Assembly: GCA_022820805.1 (NCBI GenBank)
Contig: JAJEEV010000043.1
Span: 137,363 to 201,362 of the forward strand
From: Acidimicrobiia bacterium
GTDB lineage: Bacteria > Actinomycetota > Acidimicrobiia > Acidimicrobiales > Aldehydirespiratoraceae
DNA length: 64,000 nt
Direction of reading: 5' to 3'
Shown here: positions 10,874 to 17,456 of the stretch, piece by piece
Layout of the letters: every line of letters starts with the position of its first letter
Numbering within the stretch: the first letter of the stretch is position 1
Position numbers and translations under genes: made by a program
The notes under the pieces: generated by a model
Seen by the model: the letters and a program-made list of their open reading frames with translations, nothing else
Told to the model about the DNA's origin: nothing
Databases searched by the model: none

Positions 10874-12343
10874 CTAGCGGGGCTTGGCTGACGGGGCGGG
10901 AGCGGAGGTCCCGTCGAGCTCCTCGTGGTACTCCGCTTCGACGTTGACGCTCCAGATGTCGTGGGCTGTTCCGAGCACGATGTTCTCCACCGCGAGCATG
11001 GCCGTGAACATGGAGTGGTCCTGGTTGTTGTAGCGGTGCATGCCGTTGCGGCCGACCGGCCAGACGTTGGGCGCGTTGGCCTGGAGCCAGCCTCTCAGCA
11101 CGTCGACGCGGCTCTGGTATCCCCGCGAGTACATGGGGTAGGCCTTCGGCATCCGGACCACCCAGCCTCCCTGCACCGCGCCGGCGGGCACCAGCCCCAG
11201 CGTCTCGAGCTCGCGGGAGGCCAGGGACACCAGACACTCGTCCGAAGCGGTCCACAGGTCGTCGCCCTCGAAGACGAAGTACTCGAGTCCCAGGCACGTC
11301 ATGTCGTCGGCGGGAACCATGTGCGGCGACCACGACCGGAAGTTCTGCACCCTGCCCACCCGCACATCGGGGGAGTGGATGTAGACCCAGTTGTCGGCGA
11401 AGGCCGCATCGGCCGGGACGGCGAGGGCCACGGTCAGGAAGTCCCGGAACGTGAGGCCCGCGGCCGCCTCCAACACCTCGGGCGGCGGCTCGGGGTCCAT
11501 AGACTCCACCAGCCGCGGGAGCGGCATGGACGAGACCACGCTGCTGCACCCGATCTCGACGTCGCGGCCGCCGGTTCGGGCCACGACCGACACCGCCCGG
11601 CCGTCGCGGTGGCGGACGGAGGTGACGGGGTGGTCCATGAGCAGGCCCACGCCGCGGGCCTGCACGAGTTCGGCGCACCGCTCCCACATCATCCCCGGCC
11701 CGTGCCTGGGGTACTCGAAGGAGTCGATGAGGCTCGTGATCGCCGTGCGCCGGCGACGTGGCAGCAGCCCGTTGGTCACGGCCTTCAGCAGGTTGAGGTT
11801 CTTGATGCGCTGAGCGGCCCAGTCGGCCTGGATCTCGGTGGCGGGCACGCCCCACACCTTCTCGGTGTAGGTCTTGAAGAACGTCCGGTACAGGCGCCAC
11901 CCGAACTGCGCCGCCATGTAGCCCTCGAACGAGCTCTGGTCCGCGGGCGGCCGCAGGCGGGCCCACGCGTACGAGGCCGCGCAGCGGGCCGCCTCGATCG
12001 GCCCGAGGTTCGACAGGGCGTTGCGCACGTTCAGGGGGTAGTCGTAGAACTTGCCGCCGTAGTAGATGCGGCTCAGCCGCGGGCGAACCAGGAAGTCCTC
12101 CGAGCCGAGGATCTCGTACCAGAGGTCGCGCACCGCGGAGACCTTGGTGAAGAACCGGTGCCCGCCGATGTCGAAGCGCCATCCGTCGCGCTGCACGGTC
12201 TGGGAGATCCCGCCGATCTCCGACGTGGCCTCGACCACGGTGCTCGTGACCCCGTGCTTGGCGAACTGGTACGCCGCGGTCAGCCCGGCCGGGCCGGCAC
12301 CGATGATGACCGGGCCGGCTGCGTCGGAGGTGTCACTGGCCAT
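10874..12343 (-). CDS. NAD(P)/FAD-dependent oxidoreductase (UDP-galactopyranose mutase / protoporphyrinogen oxidase-like)
   Basis: A 489-residue flavoprotein. VIIGAGPAGLTAAYQFAKHG at residues 12-31 is a textbook FAD Rossmann motif, followed by EATSEIGGISQTV and GWRFDIGGHRFF, which are conserved in UDP-galactopyranose mutase-like and HemY-like amine-oxidase-fold proteins. Near the C-terminus, VGRNGMHRYNNQDHSM is the typical FAD-contacting closure of the actinobacterial members. These are often found beside polysaccharide genes. Its position upstream of a GT4 and an AftD-like enzyme suggests a role in sugar-nucleotide or lipid-sugar conversion (inference). A TACACT element ends 9 bp before the ATG, so the transcript probably has almost no leader. 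Confidence 0.8.
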   Translation of the reverse strand: MASDTSDAAGPVIIGAGPAGLTAAYQFAKHGVTSTVVEATSEIGGISQTVQRDGWRFDIGGHRFFTKVSAVRDLWYEILGSEDFLVRPRLSRIYYGGKFYDYPLNVRNALSNLGPIEAARCAASYAWARLRPPADQSSFEGYMAAQFGWRLYRTFFKTYTEKVWGVPATEIQADWAAQRIKNLNLLKAVTNGLLPRRRRTAITSLIDSFEYPRHGPGMMWERCAELVQARGVGLLMDHPVTSVRHRDGRAVSVVARTGGRDVEIGCSSVVSSMPLPRLVESMDPEPPPEVLEAAAGLTFRDFLTVALAVPADAAFADNWVYIHSPDVRVGRVQNFRSWSPHMVPADDMTCLGLEYFVFEGDDLWTASDECLVSLASRELETLGLVPAGAVQGGWVVRMPKAYPMYSRGYQSRVDVLRGWLQANAPNVWPVGRNGMHRYNNQDHSMFTAMLAVENIVLGTAHDIWSVNVEAEYHEELDGTSAPAPSAKPR

Positions 12344-12352
12344 CGGTGGCCG

Positions 12353-12358
12353 AGTGTA
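12353..12358 (-). promoter_or_regulatory. -10 element of a near-leaderless promoter for the envelope-glycan operon
   Basis: TACACT on the minus strand ends 9 nt before the ATG at 12343. Transcription starting about 7 nt downstream would give a 2-3 nt leader. No clear -35 box is seen. Confidence 0.45.
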
Positions 12359-12387
12359 GGGCCGGCGCTACAGCAGCCGGGACGCGA

Positions 12388-12952
12388 CGGAGCCCCGAGT
12401 AGCCTCGCGACCTGCGCCGCTCAACTTCTCGGGGCTCCGAGTGCGCCTTTACCACCGACCGCATCCTCCCGGCGGAGTCTGCGGTGCTCCGGGGCCCATT
12501 CCCGTATCCGGTCCTGTGCCCTGATCCCCGCCCCGGACGCCTCCGTGGCGTGAATCTGAATCACCCGGTCGTGCCCGTCGGCACCGCACCTGGCTCCGGC
12601 TCCGTTCCTCTCCCCGTCGGGTTCGGATTCGATTCCGATGCCTGTGCGACACCCTCACCCGGAGGCGGTTCCGGTGACTCCCTCTCACACCCGCCGGTGT
12701 GTTCGGTTGTCACCGGGCTTTCCCGGTGAGGCGGTCCTCCTTCGGCTTTGCGGTCCTCGTCCCCCGTCGGGGATTCCTACTGCTCACCCGGAGTAGAACC
12801 TCCGTGTCCCCGGCTGACCCGCCGGCTCCCGAGGGAACCGGCCTGGTTGGCTGGGTGTCCTCTGCGGACCGCTCTGTTGACTCCGCTCCGCTGCCTCGGG
12901 CCGAGACCCTCGGACTTCGGTTCAGTGTCGCTATCGCTGCTCACGTCGGACG
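12388..12952 (-). ncRNA. Candidate structured non-coding RNA of unknown class
   Basis: The 760 bp between 12343 and 13106 contain no convincing protein gene. Short ORFs exist on both strands but they lack ribosome-binding sites, recognisable domains and consistent codon bias. The minus strand instead shows closely spaced hairpins: 12901-12913, 12857-12869, 12822-12841 (8 bp including one G-U pair), 12789-12804, 12762-12772, 12710-12729 (8 bp, 4-nt loop), 12686-12701 (6 bp) and 12655-12677 (8 bp with one bulge). A perfect 12-bp inverted repeat (12388-12399 with 12428-12439) may mark the 3' end. A promoter with 17-bp spacing lies just upstream. No conserved core of RNase P RNA, tmRNA, SRP RNA or 6S RNA was found. 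The 3' boundary is a guess. A decayed transposon end is the main alternative. Confidence 0.35.
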
Positions 12953-12958
12953 CTGCGC

Positions 12959-12987
12959 ATCTTGAAGGGTCTTCGCCGGATTGTCAA
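12959..12987 (-). promoter_or_regulatory. Sigma70-type promoter for the candidate RNA
   Basis: On the minus strand a perfect -35 hexamer TTGACA (12987-12982) is followed after exactly 17 bp by CAAGAT (12964-12959). The -10 box keeps the conserved A at position 2 and AT at positions 5-6. The predicted start is near 12952. This is the best -35 box noticed in any intergenic region of the window. Confidence 0.55.
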
Positions 12988-12998
12988 CCTCGATCAGC

Positions 12999-13039
12999 GA
13001 AATCCCCATCGAAATCCCGAACATCGGCGAGAAATCCCC
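12999..13039 (-). repeat. Three direct repeats GGGATTTC upstream of the promoter
   Basis: The octamer GGGATTTC occurs three times on the minus strand, at 13039-13031 (as GGGGATTTC), 13018-13011 and 13007-12999 (as GGGGATTTC). The start-to-start steps are 20-21 and about 12 bp. They lie upstream of the -35 box at 12987, where activator sites would be. The binding protein is unknown. Confidence 0.4.
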
Positions 13040-13105
13040 AGGCAGCACCGACTTATGCACAGACGAACCACAGTTTGACGCCGTCCGAGGCCGTCAGGTT
13101 GCCGC

Positions 13106-13867
13106 TCAGAGGCTCCAGTGGCCGCGCTCGACCATCACCTGCCGCAGCACCGCGGGCCGGTCCGTCATGATGCCGTCGACGCCCAGGTCCAGCAGCCGGT
13201 GCATCTCCGCGGGATCGTCGATGGTCCACACATGGACCGCGATCCCGTGGCGGTGGGCCGCGTCCACGACCTGGGGCCGCACCAGCGTGAGGCCCTTGGA
13301 GCGGACCGGAACCTGGGCCGCGTGGAAGTCGAAGGACCCCATCGCCGGGAGGCGGGCCGACGCCGCCAGCAGGCGGGCGATGCCGCGGGGCCCGGCACCG
13401 ACACAGAGCGCGTCGCCGATGCGGTCGCGCACCCGCTGCGTGCGCCGGTCCGAGAACGAGCAGACGCAGACCCGCTCGACGGCGCCGAGGCGCTGGAGCA
13501 CCTCGACGAGGGGCTCGACCGCTGCATCGCTCTTGGGGTCGATGTTGATCCGGGTGTCCGGCAGCTCCTCCAGGAGCTCGTCGAGGCGCACGACCGGGTC
13601 GCTGCCCGCCACCCGGGCCTGCCGGACCTGACTCCAGGCCAAGTCGCCGACAGCGCCGCGGCTGTCGGTCACCCGGTCGAGCGTGTCGTCGTGGAAGGCC
13701 ACCGCCACGCCGTCGGCGGTGGCATGGACGTCGGTCTCCACATGGGTGTATCCGAGGGACACCGCGTGACGGAAGGCCCGCAGTGTGTTCTCCGGGTACT
13801 CCTCGGCCCCGCCGCGATGGGCGAAGGCGATGGGCCCGTCCGTGTCCAGGTAGGGGTGGCGGGGCAC
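13106..13867 (-). CDS. Glycerophosphodiester phosphodiesterase family protein
   Basis: A 253-residue TIM-barrel phosphodiesterase that hydrolyses glycerophosphodiesters to glycerol-3-phosphate and an alcohol. The N-terminal catalytic motif AHRGG...EYPENT (about residues 16-28) gives the conserved His, Arg and Glu. ETDVHATADGVAV plus FHDDTLDR gives the metal-binding Glu/Asp and the second catalytic His. There is no signal peptide, so it is probably cytoplasmic (UgpQ-like). The start is the GTG at 13867. A TACGGT element ends 6 nt before it, implying a leaderless transcript divergent from pyk. Length is normal for the short bacterial form. Confidence 0.9.
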   Translation of the reverse strand: MPRHPYLDTDGPIAFAHRGGAEEYPENTLRAFRHAVSLGYTHVETDVHATADGVAVAFHDDTLDRVTDSRGAVGDLAWSQVRQARVAGSDPVVRLDELLEELPDTRINIDPKSDAAVEPLVEVLQRLGAVERVCVCSFSDRRTQRVRDRIGDALCVGAGPRGIARLLAASARLPAMGSFDFHAAQVPVRSKGLTLVRPQVVDAAHRHGIAVHVWTIDDPAEMHRLLDLGVDGIMTDRPAVLRQVMVERGHWSL

Positions 13868-13873
13868 GCCCGA

Positions 13874-13879
13874 ACCGTA
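13874..13879 (-). promoter_or_regulatory. -10 element of leaderless promoter for the GDPD gene
   Basis: TACGGT on the minus strand sits 6 nt before the GTG start at 13867, placing transcription initiation at or next to the start codon. Confidence 0.5.
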
Positions 13880-13894
13880 GCGGCATCGGCCCCT

Positions 13895-13983
13895 GAGGCC
13901 GAGCGATCAGGCGGGCCCATGCGGCCCGTACGGGCGAGGCCGTGGCCCGAGCGGCCCGTGAGCGCAGCGAACAAGAGCGGGAA
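13895..13983 (+). repeat. Dispersed intergenic repeat, copy 1
   Basis: This 89-bp element recurs at 16947-17036. The last 50 bp (13934-13983) are identical between the two copies, and the first 40 bp are similar and begin with GAGGCCGAGCG. Its final 29 bp recur inverted at 63972-64000. It lies between the divergent GDPD and pyk genes. No transposase or target duplication is visible. Confidence 0.85.
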
Positions 13984-14040
13984 ACACCCCTTAGCGGCGC
14001 GGGCAGCTCTCACCCATCCGCGTGGCCCCAGCAGGGAGAG

Positions 14041-14049
14041 TTATCCACA
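14041..14049 (+). promoter_or_regulatory. Consensus DnaA-box sequence upstream of pyk
   Basis: TTATCCACA matches the classical DnaA box exactly and lies 31 bp before the pyk start, in the -35 region of its promoter. A single one-mismatch copy (TTATGCACA) lies at 13053-13061 on the other side of the GDPD gene. Two scattered boxes do not make an origin, so a regulatory role or chance is more likely. Confidence 0.35.
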
Positions 14050-14067
14050 GGAGGGTGCGGTGGGCGG

Positions 14068-14073
14068 TAGCGT
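14068..14073 (+). promoter_or_regulatory. -10 element of leaderless promoter for pyk
   Basis: TAGCGT ends 7 nt before the pyk ATG at 14081, so the transcript should begin at the start codon. The same TAGCGT spacing recurs before dop. Confidence 0.5.
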
Positions 14074-14080
14074 TACGGGC

Positions 14081-15514
14081 ATGCAGCGCCGAACCAAGAT
14101 CGTCGCCACGATCGGCCCCGCCAGCGAGGACCAGTCCACCCTGCGGGACATGATCGCGGCGGGCATGGACGTGGCTCGTATAGGCCTGGCTCATGGGACT
14201 CTCGACGAGGCCATCGAGCGCTACCACCGGATCCGGTGGGCCGCCGAGCAGGAGGGTCGCGCCGTAGGGATCCTGGTGGACCTTCCCGGACCCAAGGTGC
14301 GGGCCGCCGCCTTCGGCGAGGCCGCCACGGAGTTCCACTCCGGCAGTGCGGTGCAACTGGTGGTGGGCCGCGACTCCTCGAACGCCGACGTGATCGAGGT
14401 GGACTACGAGGGGCTGCTCGACGACGTCCTGGTGGGCGACAGCCTCGACGTGGGCGACGGCCGGGTGGTGCTCGACGTCGTCGACAAGGACAGCAACGGG
14501 ATGAAGGCCCTCGTGGTGCACGGCGGGGTTCTCTCGGGCTGTCCCGGAGTGCACATACCGGCGGACCGGCTCCGGATATCGACGCCCACCCCCCAGGACT
14601 TCGTCGCACTCGATGCCTTCGTCGAGCTCGGAGTGGACATGGTGGCCATCTCGTTCGTGCGCTCCGCCCACGACATCCGCCGCGTCGGCACCGAGCCCCA
14701 TCCGCGGGGTCCGATGCTGGTGGCCAAGATCGAGACGCGGGCTGCCGTGCAGAACCTGGCGGGCATCATCGACACCGCCGGGGCGATCATGGTGGCCCGC
14801 GGCGATCTAGGCAGCGAGTGCAGCATCGAGGAGCTGCCCCATCTGCAGAAGCAGATCATCCAGCAGTGCATCGCGGGCGGCCGGCCGGTGATCACCGCCA
14901 CGCAGATGCTCGACTCGATGGTGTCGCGCCCGTCGCCGACCCGGGCCGAGGCCAGCGACGTGGCCAACGCGGTGTTCGACGGATCGTCGGCCCTGATGCT
15001 GTCGGGCGAGACCGCGATCGGCGTCGACCCCACCAACGTGGTTCGCACCATGGACCGGATCGCCCAGCGGGCCGATGAGGAGTTCAACTTCGAGCTGTGG
15101 GCGGAGCGTCTGGCCGAGCTGCGCATGACCGACGACACGACCCACGACGCGGCCTCCATCACCGACGCCATGACCATGGCCGCGTGGCGGGCGGCGGACA
15201 GTCTGGGAATCTCGACGATCCTGGCCATCTCGGGCACCGGTTTCACCGTGCGGTCGATGGCCCGCTTCCGGCCCCAGGCCCGCATCATCGGAATGTCGCA
15301 CAACGAGCGCGCCGTGCAGCAGCTCACGATGAGCTGGGGCACAACCCCTGTGCTGGTGAAGGACCGGGGCTCCAACGACGAGATGGTGCGTCAGGCGGTG
15401 GAGGTGGCCCGCGACCGGGACTTCGCTCGATCCGGTGAGGTGGTGGCGGTTCTTGCCGGTTCCGACAACCGTTCTCGCAGCGCCAACGTGCTGCGCCTCG
15501 AGCGCGTCCCCTAG
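14081..15514 (+). CDS. pyk: Pyruvate kinase, atypical active-site N-terminus
   Basis: Pyruvate kinase (477 aa) converts phosphoenolpyruvate and ADP to pyruvate and ATP. The ATG at 14081 gives the family N-terminus RRTKIVATIGPAS. Visible catalytic features are the Lys in VAKIETRAAV, the metal site in MVARGDLGSECS, and TATQMLDSM. Two oddities stand out. The usual R-x-N-F-S-H-G motif reads RIGLAHG, replacing the Asn and Ser that contact K+ and ATP. The DTKGPEIR motif reads DLPGPKVR, where the Lys at the Glu117-equivalent position is the hallmark of K+-independent pyruvate kinases. The B domain and C-terminal domain are present and length is normal. The open frame extends far upstream, but nothing there is conserved. 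Confidence 0.9.
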   Translation: MQRRTKIVATIGPASEDQSTLRDMIAAGMDVARIGLAHGTLDEAIERYHRIRWAAEQEGRAVGILVDLPGPKVRAAAFGEAATEFHSGSAVQLVVGRDSSNADVIEVDYEGLLDDVLVGDSLDVGDGRVVLDVVDKDSNGMKALVVHGGVLSGCPGVHIPADRLRISTPTPQDFVALDAFVELGVDMVAISFVRSAHDIRRVGTEPHPRGPMLVAKIETRAAVQNLAGIIDTAGAIMVARGDLGSECSIEELPHLQKQIIQQCIAGGRPVITATQMLDSMVSRPSPTRAEASDVANAVFDGSSALMLSGETAIGVDPTNVVRTMDRIAQRADEEFNFELWAERLAELRMTDDTTHDAASITDAMTMAAWRAADSLGISTILAISGTGFTVRSMARFRPQARIIGMSHNERAVQQLTMSWGTTPVLVKDRGSNDEMVRQAVEVARDRDFARSGEVVAVLAGSDNRSRSANVLRLERVP

Positions 15515-15524
15515 AGGCTTGCCG

Positions 15525-15788
15525 TCAGGGGCAGTTGGGGTTGGCGTCGGCCGGGACCGCGACCTCCTGGCCGAACAGCCGGCACGAGCACGTCTCCACG
15601 CAGTCGGCCAGGTCGGTTCGTTGCAGCCACAGGCTCGCGGCCAGCGCGCCGATGAGCAGTATCAGCAGGAACCGGAGCAGCAGCCTGCGCACCACCTTCG
15701 CAACCAGCACCGCGGCGATGGCCAGCGCCACCATCACCACGACGATGACCTGCTGCAGCGACTCGGCGTCGATCCAGTCTCCCATCAC
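15525..15788 (-). CDS. Small membrane protein with cysteine-rich C-terminus, function unknown
   Basis: An 87-residue protein. Two adjacent hydrophobic stretches (about residues 14-32 and 36-55) form one or two membrane helices, with the basic spacer KVVRRLLLR between them. The C-terminal tail contains three cysteines in CVETCSC and a fourth near the end (NPNC), suggesting disulfides or metal binding if it faces outside. It converges on pyk with a 10-bp gap. Starts at either of the adjacent Met codons (MMGDW) are possible. No family was recognised. The hydrophobic pattern makes it likely to be a real gene. Confidence 0.6.
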   Translation of the reverse strand: MMGDWIDAESLQQVIVVVMVALAIAAVLVAKVVRRLLLRFLLILLIGALAASLWLQRTDLADCVETCSCRLFGQEVAVPADANPNCP

Positions 15789-15806
15789 CGGCGCGCAGGG
15801 TACCGG

Positions 15807-15812
15807 TAGCCT
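15807..15812 (+). promoter_or_regulatory. -10 element of leaderless promoter for the DUF3151 gene
   Basis: TAGCCT ends 8 nt before the ATG at 15821, giving a leaderless transcript by the same geometry as pyk and dop. Confidence 0.45.
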
Positions 15813-15820
15813 CAGCGGCC

Positions 15821-16291
15821 ATGAGTGACGCTCCCGTCTCCCTGCTGTCGCACGGTCCCCCCGAGACGATCCTGGACCCTGAGCCCGACGACGTGCGAGC
15901 CGCGGTGGCCCGGGCGGCCGCCGGCGGCGACGCCGTCGACGCTCTGGGAGCGGTCAGCGCGCGCTGGCCGCGGAGCCTGGAGGCCTGGGCCTCGCTGGGC
16001 GAGACGCTGGAGTCGAGCGGAGCGACGCCGGCGCTGGCCTACGCCGCCTTCCGGACCGGCTACCACCGGGGCCTGGACCGCCTGCGGGCCAGCGGTTGGC
16101 GGGGCTCCGGCTACGTTCGCTGGGTCCATCCGTCCAACCGGGGGTTCCTGCGGGCCCTGAGCGGGCTGCAGCGCGTGGCGGCCGGGATCGGCGAGGCCGA
16201 CGAGGCCGAGCGCTGCGCGCTGTTCCTGATGCAACTCGATCCCGGCTGGCCGCCCCCGGACGCAGTGGCGGACCCGGGAACCGAGGTCTGA
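15821..16291 (+). CDS. DUF3151 family protein
   Basis: A 156-residue protein matching the actinobacterial DUF3151 family, whose function is not established. The repeat-like helical segment includes SLEAWASLGETL and the family signature AYAAFRTGYHRGLDRLRASG (about residues 68-87). HPSNRGFLRAL and the C-terminal EADEAERCALFL follow. The pattern resembles a short TPR-like alpha-solenoid, which would fit a protein-interaction role (inference). It is soluble, without signal or membrane segments. mobA follows 21 bp downstream on the same strand. Confidence 0.8.
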   Translation: MSDAPVSLLSHGPPETILDPEPDDVRAAVARAAAGGDAVDALGAVSARWPRSLEAWASLGETLESSGATPALAYAAFRTGYHRGLDRLRASGWRGSGYVRWVHPSNRGFLRALSGLQRVAAGIGEADEAERCALFLMQLDPGWPPPDAVADPGTEV

Positions 16292-16312
16292 GCAGGGCCG
16301 GAAGGAGCGCCC

Positions 16313-17014
16313 GTGCCCCCGATCGGAGAGTGCATGGGCGCCGTGCTGGCCGGCGGGGCCAGCACCAGGATGGGCACCGCCAAGGCCTTTCTCGAGGTTG
16401 ACGGCGTGCCCATGGTGGCCCGTGCCGTCGCGGTCCTGACCGCTGCCGGAGCGACGGGCGTGCTGGTGATCGGGGGCGACGCGGACCGCCTCGCCGGGCT
16501 CGGCCTGCCGGCCGTCGCCGATCGCTATCCGGGCGAGGGGCCCCTGGGCGGGGTCATCACCGCCCTCCGTGCCCTCGAGTCGCACCGGTGGCCCGACCGC
16601 GCCGCCGCCGAGGCGGTCGTGACGCTGCCGTGTGATGTGATCGAGCCCGACGTCGCCGCGGTGCGCCTCGTCATCGACCGGCTCCGGGGCCCGGCCGGAG
16701 ACCCGGCGGACCCGTCGGGGGAGGCCGACCTGGTGGTCCCGCTCGGGGCCGGCGCCCCGCAGTGGACGCACGCCGCTTGGCGCCGGCGCTGCCTCCCGAG
16801 GCTGGAGGCGGCGTTCGACCGCGGGGTGCGCGCCCCCCGGGAGGCGGCGGCGCGGCTGCGCACCGTGGAGGTCGAGATCCCCGGAGCGGGCTGGTTCGAG
16901 GACGCGGACCGCCCCGAGGACCTTCCGGCCGGCGTGCGGCCTCCAAGAGGCCGAGCGGGTAGGCGGGACAACGCGGCCCATACGGCGCGAGGCCGTGGCC
17001 CGAGCGGCCCGTGA
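16313..17014 (+). CDS. mobA: Molybdenum cofactor guanylyltransferase (MobA-like), C-terminus run into a repeat
   Basis: MobA-type nucleotidyltransferases add GMP to molybdopterin. The 233-residue product has the signature AVLAGGASTRMGTAKAFLEV at about residues 10-29, GEGPLGGVITAL near 75 and a VVTLPCDV metal-site segment near 103. The GTG at 16313 is preceded by GGAAGGAG at a good distance. The C-terminus is unusual: from about residue 212 onward it is encoded by the dispersed repeat at 16947-17036, and the stop codon lies inside it. The family would normally end near the GWFEDADRPED motif, which matches a NxNTPED-like closing motif. No other molybdopterin genes are in the window; a related nucleotidyltransferase role (MobA-like/NTP_transf_3) remains possible. 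Confidence 0.78.
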   Translation: MPPIGECMGAVLAGGASTRMGTAKAFLEVDGVPMVARAVAVLTAAGATGVLVIGGDADRLAGLGLPAVADRYPGEGPLGGVITALRALESHRWPDRAAAEAVVTLPCDVIEPDVAAVRLVIDRLRGPAGDPADPSGEADLVVPLGAGAPQWTHAAWRRRCLPRLEAAFDRGVRAPREAAARLRTVEVEIPGAGWFEDADRPEDLPAGVRPPRGRAGRRDNAAHTARGRGPSGP

Positions 17015-17036
17015 GCGCAGCGAACAAGAGCGGGAA
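16947..17036 (+). repeat. Dispersed intergenic repeat, copy 2, overlapping the mobA 3' end
   Basis: This 90-bp copy has its last 50 bp (16987-17036) identical to 13934-13983. It begins within mobA and ends 78 bp before the rhodanese start. It supplies mobA's last codons and stop codon. Confidence 0.85.
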
Positions 17037-17114
17037 TGACCCCGCTGCGACGCGACGGGCTCTCGCCAATCCGCGCGGCCTCTAAGATTGCGGGCGGACG
17101 AGCGGAGAGCGCGC

Positions 17115-17456
17115 ATGGACGACGCCGAAATACCCGAGATCGATGTGGACGAGCTCGACCGTCGCCGATCCGCGGGTGCCGCCGTGTTCGACGTGCGGGA
17201 GCCGGACGAGTACGAGGAGGTCCGCATCCCCGGGGCGGTGCTCGTGCCGCTCGCGACCGTTCCCGATTCCGTGGAGCGGTTCCGCGCCGCCGCGGCCGAC
17301 TCCCAGGTGTGCGTGGTGTGCGCGGTCGGGGGCCGCAGCGGTCAAGCCGTCGGATTCCTGAGAGCCCGCGGCGTGGACGCCGTCAACGTCGCCGGCGGCA
17401 CCAACGCCTGGCACCAGTCGGGGAGACCGGTCGAGACGGGCCCCGTGCCGGCTTGA
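17115..17456 (+). CDS. Rhodanese-like domain protein
   Basis: A 113-residue single-domain sulfurtransferase. FDVREPDEYEEVRIPGAVLVPL is the N-terminal rhodanese signature, followed by the active-site loop CAVGGRSGQAV, in which the persulfide-carrying Cys is present. The closing motif is NVAGGTNAW. The ATG at 17115, preceded by GGAGAG, is preferred over an in-frame TTG at 17088. TAAGAT at 17083-17088 may be its -10 box. The stop overlaps the TTG start of the RNase D gene by 3 bp. Its sulfur acceptor is unknown. Confidence 0.88.
   Translation: MDDAEIPEIDVDELDRRRSAGAAVFDVREPDEYEEVRIPGAVLVPLATVPDSVERFRAAAADSQVCVVCAVGGRSGQAVGFLRARGVDAVNVAGGTNAWHQSGRPVETGPVPA

Noticed and set aside
12422-12653. Minus-strand short ORF ending IREWAPEHRRLRRED... 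(possible Lsr2-like tail)
   Set aside because: It has no start with a ribosome-binding site, no matching domain and it is interrupted upstream by a stop; weak resemblance only.
12388-12952. RNase P RNA, tmRNA, SRP RNA or 6S RNA in the non-coding stretch
   Set aside because: The conserved cores I know for these RNAs (for example the GAGGAA...GTCC block of RNase P and the tRNA-like end of tmRNA) are not visible on either strand.
13053-14049. Two DnaA-box-like sequences as a replication origin
   Set aside because: Only one perfect and one imperfect box, a kilobase apart, with no AT-rich unwinding region and no dnaA, dnaN or parAB genes nearby.
13118-14080. In-frame upstream extension of pyruvate kinase
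   Set aside because: It is antisense to the GDPD gene and then crosses the dispersed repeat; a -10 box 7 nt before ATG 14081 and family alignment fix the start there.
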